Shown: piece after piece, positions 15,850 to 23,228 of the stretch
How the letters are laid out: every line of letters begins with the position of its first letter
Position numbering within the stretch: position 1 is the stretch's first letter
Origin: CAZZHG01 sp964653655
Lineage (GTDB): Bacteria > Bdellovibrionota > FAC87 > UBA2466
Reading direction: 5' to 3'
NCBI GenBank assembly: GCA_964653655.1
Contig: CAZZHG010000027.1
Span: 1 to 53,065 of the forward strand
Length of the DNA: 53,065 nt
Position numbers and translations under genes: made by a program
The notes under the pieces: generated by a model
Database searches by the model: none
Seen by the model: the letters and a program-made list of their open reading frames with translations, nothing else
Told to the model about the DNA's origin: nothing

Positions 15850-18090
15850 TCAATCCGGCAGTTCTATTTCAAACTTCTGAAGGGTTTCGAACTCGGCGTA
15901 CGGAATCGTGTACAGCTCTCGGCTCACCAACCCGAGCGGGCCCGCTTTGAGTAAGTAGAGAACCTTCGTGCCTTTGTCGTAACCGATAATCCGCTCGTAG
16001 CCTTTGTAGCCGTCGTTGGGGACCAGGTTGATCTGATTGCCGGCGTCGATTTGCGCGAAGATCCCGTCCAGCGTCTCTCCCTTTTTTTGCAAGGTGACGA
16101 CTTTGCTGGGGGTCAGGGCGACCGTTCGATCTCCCTCGGTCTCCTTCTTGCCGCCCATGAAGAGCCCTCCCAATACGCCTACCTTTTCGAACCACGTGAG
16201 CTCCGGCGGCGTCGGGGTGGCGATCTCGACCCGAGTCGCCTTCGCGAAGTATGGCTCGGCCGAAGTGGCTTCAGTTCTCTCGGGAACTTTCGTTTCCACC
16301 GGTTTTGGAGTCGGCGGCGGTTGTCTCAGTTTATCCTCGTGAACGAGCATGTTCTCGTCCGCGAGAAACTTCTTGTCGTTCACGGTACGGACGAGAAAGG
16401 TGCGCTTTTTCGACTCGGGATCGGTGGAAACGCCGGTGATCACCAGCTGGTCGCCGTCGAGGTCTTTTCCCCAGAGTACCGCCTTGCCTTCGGCGAGCTT
16501 CGCCGCCACGTCGTCCAGGGTCATGTGAGTGGCCACGGCGTCGACTAGAGGCTCGTCAAAATTTATGGTTGGCTGCGTGCCGTATTTGGATGCCATGGCC
16601 GGATCGGCCAGCGCCGCGTCGGTTATCCGTGCGAGATGAGGGGCGACGGATTCCACGTCCGTTCGGACGGTGACGGGTGGGGGCGCCGGGGTGGCGGTAG
16701 GACCGGCCGTCGGAGACGGCGTGGGCGTCGGCCTTGTGAAGGCGGCCGAAGTGACGTTTCCGTCCGGGCCCACCACGAAACGGGTGTAGGTCGCCGGCGA
16801 CGCGCTTTCCGTCGTGGCGTTGTACATCCGGGTGCTGGGCCAAAGCGGATCGGTCGTCGGTAAAACGGCGTTCACCTGGTCCGCAAGCGCCGCGTAGCCG
16901 CGGCTCATGTCCAACATGAGACGGTCGCCGGTTTTGAACGCCGTGCCCTCCTCGCCGGGCTCCCTCGTGCCGCGAACCCGAAATTCCATTTGGGGGTCGC
17001 CGTCGTTTTCGTTGGCGTGAGCCGCGGCGATAAAGGCTCCTCCGTCCTTTCCGCCTAGGCCGGCTCCCATCCGGGTCATCTCGTCCACGCCGGCATCGGC
17101 TTGCATGCGCGCAAGCCACACCCCCGCGTCAACCTCTTCCGTGTTTCCGTTGCGGTCGACGTGGTAAACGCGGGCGCGCCAGTTGATGATGGCGTTGCCT
17201 TGGGCGTCCTCGGTGAAAATGGTTTTTCGAGCGGCGTGGATTCCCCGGGCATATCTTTCGGCGATGGCGAGCGACTCCTTCACGAGCTTCGGAGTCTCGG
17301 AGTTGAGCCCTTCCGCAGGCCCCCCGTAGATCGCTTTCATGTAGGCGAGCAACGTTTCATCGCCTTTCACGGGCTCGATGAGGCCGAGCTCTTGGAGCGC
17401 TTCTTTTCGCATTTCCGGAGTGAGGGAAAATTTATTGTGCGCCAGAGCCAGAATGAGGCCGGCGATATTGTTTTCTCCGAGAAGGCTACGGTAGTGCACC
17501 AAGTTGGCGAGCGCCGTCTGAGGAGTGATCATCGGGCCGTTCGGGCCCACGTGCATCGCCACGTCGGCGGCGATGAATTGCCAGTTCTCGTCGCTGTTCA
17601 TCAGGGCTTCGAGCACGCGCTCGGCGGCCTTCTTGCGGCGCATGTCGATGTCGGAGCTGCCGTCCGAAGTGGGAAATTCCGTCAGGGCGAGGATGCCGGC
17701 CTTCGTTTCGGTCTGGCGGATGGCCCAGAGAACCGCAGCCGTCTTGGAGAGAGCCTCGCTCTTCACCCCCAGATTTCGAGCTATGGTGTTGATGTTCGGG
17801 ATCGACTTGCCGGTCGCCTTCAGATCCTTCCAGAGCTTGAGCAGGCGCTCCACGCGCTTGGACTCGCGAGTGTCCTCGGCATTTTCCGCCTCGTCCGTGG
17901 CCAGGTCGATGGCTTCGATGTCCTTCCTCGCCTGCTTGAGAATTTCGGTGAAGGTGGAGTCGAGCGCACCTATCTCACGCTCTTGGCCGGTTTCCGTCTT
18001 GAAGAAATGGTCGGTGTCGTCGCCGACGGCCACGCCCGAAAAGGCGATAGCCCATAGCAGTCCCACGACGATGATGCCTCTAACCCCCAT
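15850..18090 (-). CDS. large secreted protein with Pro/Thr-rich linkers, function unknown
   Basis: 746 residues. A signal peptide (MGVRGIIVVGLLWAIAFSGV, cut near AVG) is followed by an alpha-helical, highly charged region (about 30-300), a central part with EVDAGVWLARMQAD and GFRVRG-like strands, then a Pro/Thr/Ser linker near 440-465 (TRPTPTPSPTAGPTATPAPP) and a second one near 590-600. The last 140 residues contain several short beta modules such as LVITGVSTDPESKKRTFLVR and RIIGYDKGTKVLYLLKAG. No catalytic motif or family recognised. AGGAG lies 12 bases before the start. The stop abuts the stop of nagZ exactly. Confidence 0.75.
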   Translation of the reverse strand: MGVRGIIVVGLLWAIAFSGVAVGDDTDHFFKTETGQEREIGALDSTFTEILKQARKDIEAIDLATDEAENAEDTRESKRVERLLKLWKDLKATGKSIPNINTIARNLGVKSEALSKTAAVLWAIRQTETKAGILALTEFPTSDGSSDIDMRRKKAAERVLEALMNSDENWQFIAADVAMHVGPNGPMITPQTALANLVHYRSLLGENNIAGLILALAHNKFSLTPEMRKEALQELGLIEPVKGDETLLAYMKAIYGGPAEGLNSETPKLVKESLAIAERYARGIHAARKTIFTEDAQGNAIINWRARVYHVDRNGNTEEVDAGVWLARMQADAGVDEMTRMGAGLGGKDGGAFIAAAHANENDGDPQMEFRVRGTREPGEEGTAFKTGDRLMLDMSRGYAALADQVNAVLPTTDPLWPSTRMYNATTESASPATYTRFVVGPDGNVTSAAFTRPTPTPSPTAGPTATPAPPPVTVRTDVESVAPHLARITDAALADPAMASKYGTQPTINFDEPLVDAVATHMTLDDVAAKLAEGKAVLWGKDLDGDQLVITGVSTDPESKKRTFLVRTVNDKKFLADENMLVHEDKLRQPPPTPKPVETKVPERTEATSAEPYFAKATRVEIATPTPPELTWFEKVGVLGGLFMGGKKETEGDRTVALTPSKVVTLQKKGETLDGIFAQIDAGNQINLVPNDGYKGYERIIGYDKGTKVLYLLKAGPLGLVSRELYTIPYAEFETLQKFEIELPD

Positions 18091-18157
18091 TCCTATAGTT
18101 TACTCCTAAACCAAGGAGTGGGGTTGAGCACACCGTGTATACGGGCCTAAGTGCTGG

Positions 18158-18799
18158 TTAGCAGGTGAACTTGAGCTCGGGCTGCTCGAGGGACGACTCG
18201 ATTTGGCGGCAGACGTAGTCGAAGTCGGAAGGCCGGTCCCGGAGATCCAGATCGTCGGCGAAAACCGTGAGAACTTTGCCGAGCTTGTAGCTTCCGATCC
18301 AGTCGTCGTAGCAGGAGTTGAGAAGGTGGAGGTAGTCCTCGGGGATGTTCTTCTCGAAATCCCGGCCTCGCATCGCAATCCGCTGCTTCAGAACGTCGAC
18401 GCCCCGGCGCACGTATACGACGAGGTCCGGCGGAGTCAGAAACTTGATCATCGTGGAATAAAGCTCGAAGTAATTTTCGTAGTCCCGGTGATCCATGCTC
18501 TTCTGTTCGTAGAGCGCGCGGGCGAAAATGTGGGCGTCCTCGTAAATGGAGCGATCCTGAATCGCCGAGGATTCGGTGCTGAGGATCGCCTGATGGGCTT
18601 GAAACCGTTTCGAGAGAAAAAAGACCTGAAGCTGAAGGGACCAGCGGTTCATGTCCACGTAGAAATCGGAAAGGTAGGGGTTGGTCGCGACGACCTCGTA
18701 GTGGGGTTCCCACGCGTACCGTTCGGCAAGCATCTGGGTCAGCGTGGTTTTCCCGGAGCCGATGTTACCGGCTATGGCGATGAATCTCTTTGTCCCCAT
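18158..18799 (-). CDS. deoxynucleoside kinase (dGK/dAK family)
   Basis: 213 residues. P-loop GNIGSGKT at 11-18, the substrate-binding ATNPYLSDFYVDMNRWSLQL segment (38-57), the DRS motif at 82-84 (QDRSIYEDAHIFAR) and the LID-type arginines near RRGVDVLKQRIAMRGR. The enzyme phosphorylates deoxynucleosides with ATP for the salvage pathway; the NPYLxDFY and DRS context is closest to the deoxyadenosine/deoxyguanosine kinases, but the base preference cannot be read with certainty. AGGGGA lies just before the ATG and a possible promoter about 20 bases upstream. Confidence 0.88.
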   Translation of the reverse strand: MGTKRFIAIAGNIGSGKTTLTQMLAERYAWEPHYEVVATNPYLSDFYVDMNRWSLQLQVFFLSKRFQAHQAILSTESSAIQDRSIYEDAHIFARALYEQKSMDHRDYENYFELYSTMIKFLTPPDLVVYVRRGVDVLKQRIAMRGRDFEKNIPEDYLHLLNSCYDDWIGSYKLGKVLTVFADDLDLRDRPSDFDYVCRQIESSLEQPELKFTC

Positions 18800-18819
18800 G
18801 ATTCCCCTGTGACGACTTC

Positions 18820-18848
18820 TGTTTAGCGGCCTGGTCGATACCCGTCAA
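18820..18848 (-). promoter_or_regulatory. candidate promoter of the deoxynucleoside kinase gene
   Basis: On the minus strand: TTGACG (5 of 6), a 17-base spacer and TAAACA (3 of 6), placing a start point about 14 bases before the ATG. The -10 box is weak, so this is tentative. Confidence 0.3.
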
Positions 18849-18923
18849 AAGGAAAAACCCCTGTCGCCACTGGCCGATAGCCCGGTTTTCCGGTAAACCA
18901 TGAGGTCTTTGGGGAGCATCCCT

Positions 18924-19970
18924 ATGAACTGGAAACACGAAACCCTCAACGCCCCCGGCTACGAAAAAGTGGTCTACGCCGAGGAGCGCGATTCGGGGTT
19001 GAAAGCCATTATTTCCATACACAGCACGGCTCTCGGGCCGTCTTGCGGTGGAATCCGGATGCTTCCCTACGCTTCGCGTAATGAGGCCCTGGACGACGTG
19101 CTCCGGCTCTCCAAGGGCATGTCCTACAAGTCGAGCCTTGCCGGCATCGGCTTCGGCGGCGGCAAAAGCGTCATGCTATGCGATCCAGCGAGAAAGACGC
19201 CGGCCATGTTCCAGGCGATGGGCGCCTTCATCGATACCTTCGGCGGCCAGTACATCGGCGCGAAGGACATGAACGTCAGCTCCGAAGACTTGCTCGAAGT
19301 CCGCAAGGTCACCCGCCATGTCCTTGGCATGGAAGGGGCGCCCGGTTCCAGCGGCGATCCGTCGCCGGTTACGGCGTTGGGCGTGTTCCGCGCGCTGGAA
19401 GCGACGCTCGAGGAAGTGCGCGGATCGAAAAGCTTGAAGGGTGTGAAAGTAGCCGTCCAGGGAATCGGCTCCGTCGGCTACGACTTCGCCGAGAGAATCC
19501 GTGAAGGCGGCGGCGAGGTTTGGGTCACCGATACGAACCAGGAGACACTCGAAAAAGCCCGCAAGGAGCTGAAGGCCCACGTGGTTTCCCTCGAGCAGAT
19601 TTACGACGTCGAGTGCGACGTGTTCGCCCCTTGCGCGAGCGGCGCGATTCTCAACGCCGACACGATTCCCCGTCTTCGCTGCAAAGCGATCGTCGGCTGC
19701 GCGAACAATCAGCTGAAAGACGAGTCGTGCGGCCTGGCTCTGCAGAAGCGCAACATTCTCTACGCTCCCGACTACGCCGTGAACGCCGGCGGCATCATCA
19801 ACATTTTTTACGAGCTCGGCGGACAGTATCGGCAGGCCCAGGCGCTCGCGAAAGCCGACGAGATTTACGACACGATGAAGGTCATCTTCCAGCGCGCGAA
19901 GAAGGAAGGCACTTTGCCTTTCGCCGTCGCCGACAAGATCGCCGAGGAGAGAATCCGTGCCGGGCGCTGA
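18924..19970 (+). CDS. Leu/Val/Phe-type amino-acid dehydrogenase
   Basis: 348 residues from the ATG of MNWKHETLNAPGYEKVVYAE, chosen because GGGGAG lies 7 bases upstream; an ATG 8 codons earlier has no ribosome site. The active-site residues of leucine dehydrogenase are all in place: K69 (GMSYKSSLAGIGFGGGKSV), K81, and D115 in AKDMNVSSEDL. The NAD domain has GVKVAVQGIGSVGYDFAERI. It oxidatively deaminates a branched-chain or similar amino acid to the 2-oxo acid and ammonia with NAD. Its last 14 bases overlap the Kdd start, so the two enzymes are translationally coupled. That pairing suggests amino-acid catabolism, but whether it serves the lysine route is not known. Confidence 0.88.
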   Translation: MNWKHETLNAPGYEKVVYAEERDSGLKAIISIHSTALGPSCGGIRMLPYASRNEALDDVLRLSKGMSYKSSLAGIGFGGGKSVMLCDPARKTPAMFQAMGAFIDTFGGQYIGAKDMNVSSEDLLEVRKVTRHVLGMEGAPGSSGDPSPVTALGVFRALEATLEEVRGSKSLKGVKVAVQGIGSVGYDFAERIREGGGEVWVTDTNQETLEKARKELKAHVVSLEQIYDVECDVFAPCASGAILNADTIPRLRCKAIVGCANNQLKDESCGLALQKRNILYAPDYAVNAGGIINIFYELGGQYRQAQALAKADEIYDTMKVIFQRAKKEGTLPFAVADKIAEERIRAGR

Positions 19971-21012
19971 ACGCTCGGGCGGTCATCCCCTCGGTCTGCA
20001 TCGGGTGCTCGACGCGAAGAAGCGGCTTCCCCAGGCCGCGGAAAAACTCGACAACAGCCTTCCCATTTTTTCCAACGAGATTTTACTTTCCGTCGAGCTT
20101 CTCAACATCGATGCGGCGAGCTTCGTGCAGATGGAGAAGGAGACCGGCGGAAAGAGCGATGCCATCGGCGCGATCGTCCTGGAGAATTGCAAAAGCCGTG
20201 GCAAGCAGCAAAACAAAGTCACCGGCTCCGGCGGAATGCTGGTCGGAAAAGTCGCTCAGATCGGCTCCGGCTACAAAGGGCCGCTGAAGTTTTCCGTCGG
20301 CGACCGGGTCGCCTCGCTTATCTCGCTCACGCTCACACCCCTTCAGATTTCGCGCATCAAGAAGATCGATCTCGCCACTCATCAGATGGAGGTGGAAGGG
20401 ACGGCCGTGCTTTTCGAGTCCTCCATCGCGGCGAAGCTTCCCGACGATTTGCCGGAAAACATCGCGATGGCCGTTTACGACGTAGCCGGAGCGCCGGCCA
20501 CCGTCGACGGGCTATGTCAAAAAGGGGACACGGTCGTACTGCTCGGCGCGGGCGGCAAGGCAGGAGTCCTGAGCTGTGTTGCGGCGCGAAACAAGGTTGG
20601 GCCTACCGGAAAGGTCATCGGTATCGAGCCTGGCGCCAAGGGAGCCGACGACTTGAAGCGGCTAGGCGTATGCGACGTCGTGCTGCAAGTGGACGCGACC
20701 GATTCCGCCGCCGTCCACGCTGGGATCCACTCCGCTACCCATGGTAAAATGGGGGATGTCGTCGTGAACGTGGTTTCCGTCCCCGATACCGAGATGAGCG
20801 CGATTCTAAGCGCGAAATCCACGGGGAAGGTGCTCTTCTTCGGCATGGCGACCTCCTTCACCAAAGTGGCTCTGGGGGCCGAGGGAGTGGCGAGCGGCGC
20901 CACCCTGTTATTCGGCAACGGTTACTATCCCAATCACGCGGACTTCGCGATCCGGCTACTCAAGCAGTCGGGCCCCCTGAAGGAACTCTTCTCCCGTCGT
21001 TACGGCGCCTGA
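19957..21012 (+). CDS. kdd: L-erythro-3,5-diaminohexanoate dehydrogenase
   Basis: 351 residues. The start GLHRVLDAKKRLPQAAEKLD, then NEILLSVELLNIDAASFVQM, are hallmarks of Kdd, the lysine-fermentation enzyme that deaminates 3,5-diaminohexanoate to 3-keto-5-aminohexanoate with NAD. The dinucleotide site reads TVVLLGAGGKAGVLSCVAAR, and the fold is that of a medium-chain dehydrogenase without the catalytic zinc ligands. The start is GTG, with GAGGAGAG 6 bases upstream, inside the end of the amino-acid dehydrogenase gene. Its product is the substrate of Kce, encoded about 9 kb away. Lysine 2,3- and beta-lysine 5,6-aminomutase genes are absent from the window. Confidence 0.85.
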   Translation: MPGAERSGGHPLGLHRVLDAKKRLPQAAEKLDNSLPIFSNEILLSVELLNIDAASFVQMEKETGGKSDAIGAIVLENCKSRGKQQNKVTGSGGMLVGKVAQIGSGYKGPLKFSVGDRVASLISLTLTPLQISRIKKIDLATHQMEVEGTAVLFESSIAAKLPDDLPENIAMAVYDVAGAPATVDGLCQKGDTVVLLGAGGKAGVLSCVAARNKVGPTGKVIGIEPGAKGADDLKRLGVCDVVLQVDATDSAAVHAGIHSATHGKMGDVVVNVVSVPDTEMSAILSAKSTGKVLFFGMATSFTKVALGAEGVASGATLLFGNGYYPNHADFAIRLLKQSGPLKELFSRRYGA

Positions 21013-21049
21013 GCCACCCAGCGCGCCGACATTCGAAAGGTCTCCTCCT

Positions 21050-22171
21050 ATGATGGTTCCGTGCTGCCGGGTTATCAGTGTCGGCGAAGTCACTAACTGG
21101 GCTTCTCAATTCCTGAGCGCGCTGAAGGCCGCGAACCTCATCGAGGTCGGAGCGGAACCCTCCGTCGAGAATTTCGTCCGCACGCCAAACTCCGGAAATC
21201 AGGCGACCATCGCTTTCGTCGAAAACTCCCCCGACAGCCGGCGCTGGATCCACGCCATCCGCGAAGGGGGGCGGCGGTGTTTCATCGTGTGGTATGGCCG
21301 CGGTTTTTCGAAAGAGGATTTGCACTTCGCTCTCGAGCACCGGATCTACCGGGTTTTCGAAAACGCCCGCGCCGAGGATAAGGCGCTCGAAACGGAAATC
21401 AGAAAGCTCGCCGCCGCGGCCGATCGCCAGCGGGAGACCGAACAGATTCTTCAAAGCATCAAGTCGACTCTCCTTGATGCGCAGAACAGCGGAAAATCCT
21501 CGGTCGTCGACGAGATCAAGTCCGCCGTGAGCAAGATGGAAAGAGGAGTCTCCGGCAACGAGTTTCAGGCGAAGCCCGATTTCCAGAGCGTCGGCGCCGA
21601 ATCGAAGATCCCTTTCTACAAAGAGCAGGATTTCGGCGATGCGCTCGCGACCGTGCACGATCTGGAGCGTACGGGGCTGCTGGCCGTGAAAGGCCCGCTG
21701 CCGGGCCAAGAAGGCCGCATCGAATTTCTGACGGGAAAAATCGTCGGCGCCGTCACGGGACAGGTCCGCGGCCTGAAGGCCATTTACCGGATGTTCCTGT
21801 GGGACTCGCCGAAGTTCGTTTTCAACAAGATGAACCCCGACGATCTGGAAGTGGAAGAGCATCTCAACTTGAACATGAAGTACATCCGCGCCGAGGGCCA
21901 CGCGCTGAGGGCTCGCTTCAACGTGATCCGCCGCGAGCTTCCTCCGGGCGAGCTGAGGCTCGAGCTAGAGCCGAACGCCCTTCACGGCGGCGTGAAGCTT
22001 CCGCCCGACGATTTTTCGACTCTTTCCTCGGTCGTCGAGTTCGGAAGCGTCGGACGAGTGCTCGATTACTGCGAGCTTCCGGACGTCACGATTTACGAAA
22101 GCCTCATCCGGCTGAAGCGCAATCAGATGATCCGGGTAGGCGGCGCTCCCGCGGCCAGGTCCGCGGCCTAG
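21050..22171 (+). CDS. degenerate receiver-like domain plus DUF4388 (PATAN) domain protein
   Basis: 373 residues, probably cytoplasmic. Residues 1-105 look like a receiver-type alpha/beta domain (ATIAFVENSPDSRRWIHAIR, RCFIVWYGRGFSKEDLHFAL) without an obvious Asp pocket. Residues 106-170 form a helical, coiled-coil-like linker. Residues 194-260 match DUF4388/PATAN: FGDALATVHDLERTGLLAVK, then GRIEFLTGKIVGAVTGQVRG and AIYRMFLWDSPKFVF. PATAN domains occur in deltaproteobacterial and cyanobacterial signalling proteins and are thought to mediate protein contacts. The last 110 residues are not assigned. Starts 37 bases behind kdd and ends 32 bases before the acyltransferase. Confidence 0.75.
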   Translation: MMVPCCRVISVGEVTNWASQFLSALKAANLIEVGAEPSVENFVRTPNSGNQATIAFVENSPDSRRWIHAIREGGRRCFIVWYGRGFSKEDLHFALEHRIYRVFENARAEDKALETEIRKLAAAADRQRETEQILQSIKSTLLDAQNSGKSSVVDEIKSAVSKMERGVSGNEFQAKPDFQSVGAESKIPFYKEQDFGDALATVHDLERTGLLAVKGPLPGQEGRIEFLTGKIVGAVTGQVRGLKAIYRMFLWDSPKFVFNKMNPDDLEVEEHLNLNMKYIRAEGHALRARFNVIRRELPPGELRLELEPNALHGGVKLPPDDFSTLSSVVEFGSVGRVLDYCELPDVTIYESLIRLKRNQMIRVGGAPAARSAA

Positions 22172-22203
22172 ATTTCCCCCCGTCCCTGAGGTATGACACC
22201 GCC

Positions 22204-22977
22204 ATGCTTTCCTTCTTCGGGGCCCTAGACAAGGTCATCAAGGCCTCCGGCCTCTCCAAGGAGGACATCGCCTACAAGGTACTTCCTTACTTTCTCCTCG
22301 AAATCATAACCAAGTACCTTAGGGTGGAAACCGAAGGCATTCGCCATGTTCCGTCGGAAGGTCCCGCCATCGTGATAGCGAACCACAGCGGTTACATGGG
22401 CTTCGACGCGCTCATGCTGGGCCACCAAATCCGTCTTCAGAAGAAGCGGCTCCCCCGGGTAATCGCCCACAAAATGTGGTTTCTCAAACCCGAGATCGCC
22501 GTCCATGCGCACAAGATGGGGGCGATTCCCGCCACTCTCGAAAACGGGAAGAAGATTCTCGATAAGAAGGAGCTGCTGCTCCTCTTTCCGGAAGGCGAAG
22601 AGGGCAACTTCAAGCCGTCCAGCCAGAGCTACAAGCTCCGCAAGTTTCGCCGCGGGTTCGTCCGGCTCGCGCTTTTGACCGGCGCGCCCATAATTCCCGC
22701 GGTGGTCATCGGAGCGGAAGAGACTCACATCACGCTTTCCCAAATTCGCTGGGCGAAGGAGCTGGTCGGCATCATCATCCCTGTGCCCCTCAACCTCATT
22801 CCGCTTCCGGCCAAGTGGGACATCAAGTTTCTGGAGCCCATCTATCTCGAAAAGGATCCCGAGAAGGCGAAGGACATGGAGTACGTAACCAGGCTTTCCC
22901 GCCAAATCCGCCACCAGCTCCAGCGCGCCATTCACACCGAGCTCAAAAAACGCCACCGCGTTTTTCTGTCCCGCTAG
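22204..22977 (+). CDS. lysophospholipid acyltransferase-like protein (PlsC/MGAT-like)
   Basis: 257 residues from the ATG of MLSFFGALDKVIKASGLSKE; the longer open frame upstream overlaps the preceding gene and is not used. Motif I reads AIVIANHSGYMGFDALML, that is H-x6-D rather than the H-x4-D of classical PlsC, as in MGAT-like members. Motif III is LLLLFPEGEEGNFK, and RRGFVRLALLTGAPIIPAVV is the motif IV region. The enzyme would transfer an acyl chain from acyl-CoA or acyl-ACP to a glycerolipid at the inner membrane. A GAGG lies near the start. A long inverted repeat follows the stop. Confidence 0.85.
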   Translation: MLSFFGALDKVIKASGLSKEDIAYKVLPYFLLEIITKYLRVETEGIRHVPSEGPAIVIANHSGYMGFDALMLGHQIRLQKKRLPRVIAHKMWFLKPEIAVHAHKMGAIPATLENGKKILDKKELLLLFPEGEEGNFKPSSQSYKLRKFRRGFVRLALLTGAPIIPAVVIGAEETHITLSQIRWAKELVGIIIPVPLNLIPLPAKWDIKFLEPIYLEKDPEKAKDMEYVTRLSRQIRHQLQRAIHTELKKRHRVFLSR

Positions 22978-23018
22978 AACCGTTCGAGAACCCAACGAAG
23001 ACGTTCGGAAAGAGCGAC

Positions 23019-23138
23019 AGCGAGAGCGAGCGCAAGGAAGTCCATTCGATCTCGAATCCTGCAAATCCGAGGCGATGGCGTGAGCCTGCAATTACGAGCA
23101 GGGAAAGTTCAGATGTCTTCGTTGCGCTCGCTCTCGCT
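23019..23138. repeat. long inverted repeat (22-bp arms, 76-base spacer)
   Basis: The arm 23019-23040 (starting AGCGAGAGCGAGCGCAA) is the reverse complement of 23117-23138 at 21 of 22 positions. The arms are low-complexity GAGCGA repeats. It fills most of the 251-base gap behind the acyltransferase and before comM and may act as a transcription stop or structured RNA; the T-run expected of a simple terminator is absent. The rest of the gap shows no gene. Confidence 0.65.
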
Positions 23139-23228
23139 CTTCTAAAGGAAGTACCTTAAGTCCGAAAGCCGGACCCAAAACCCCACCTCCAGAGCCTACG
23201 TTCCTGGCATGCGGCCTGCTAAGACGGC

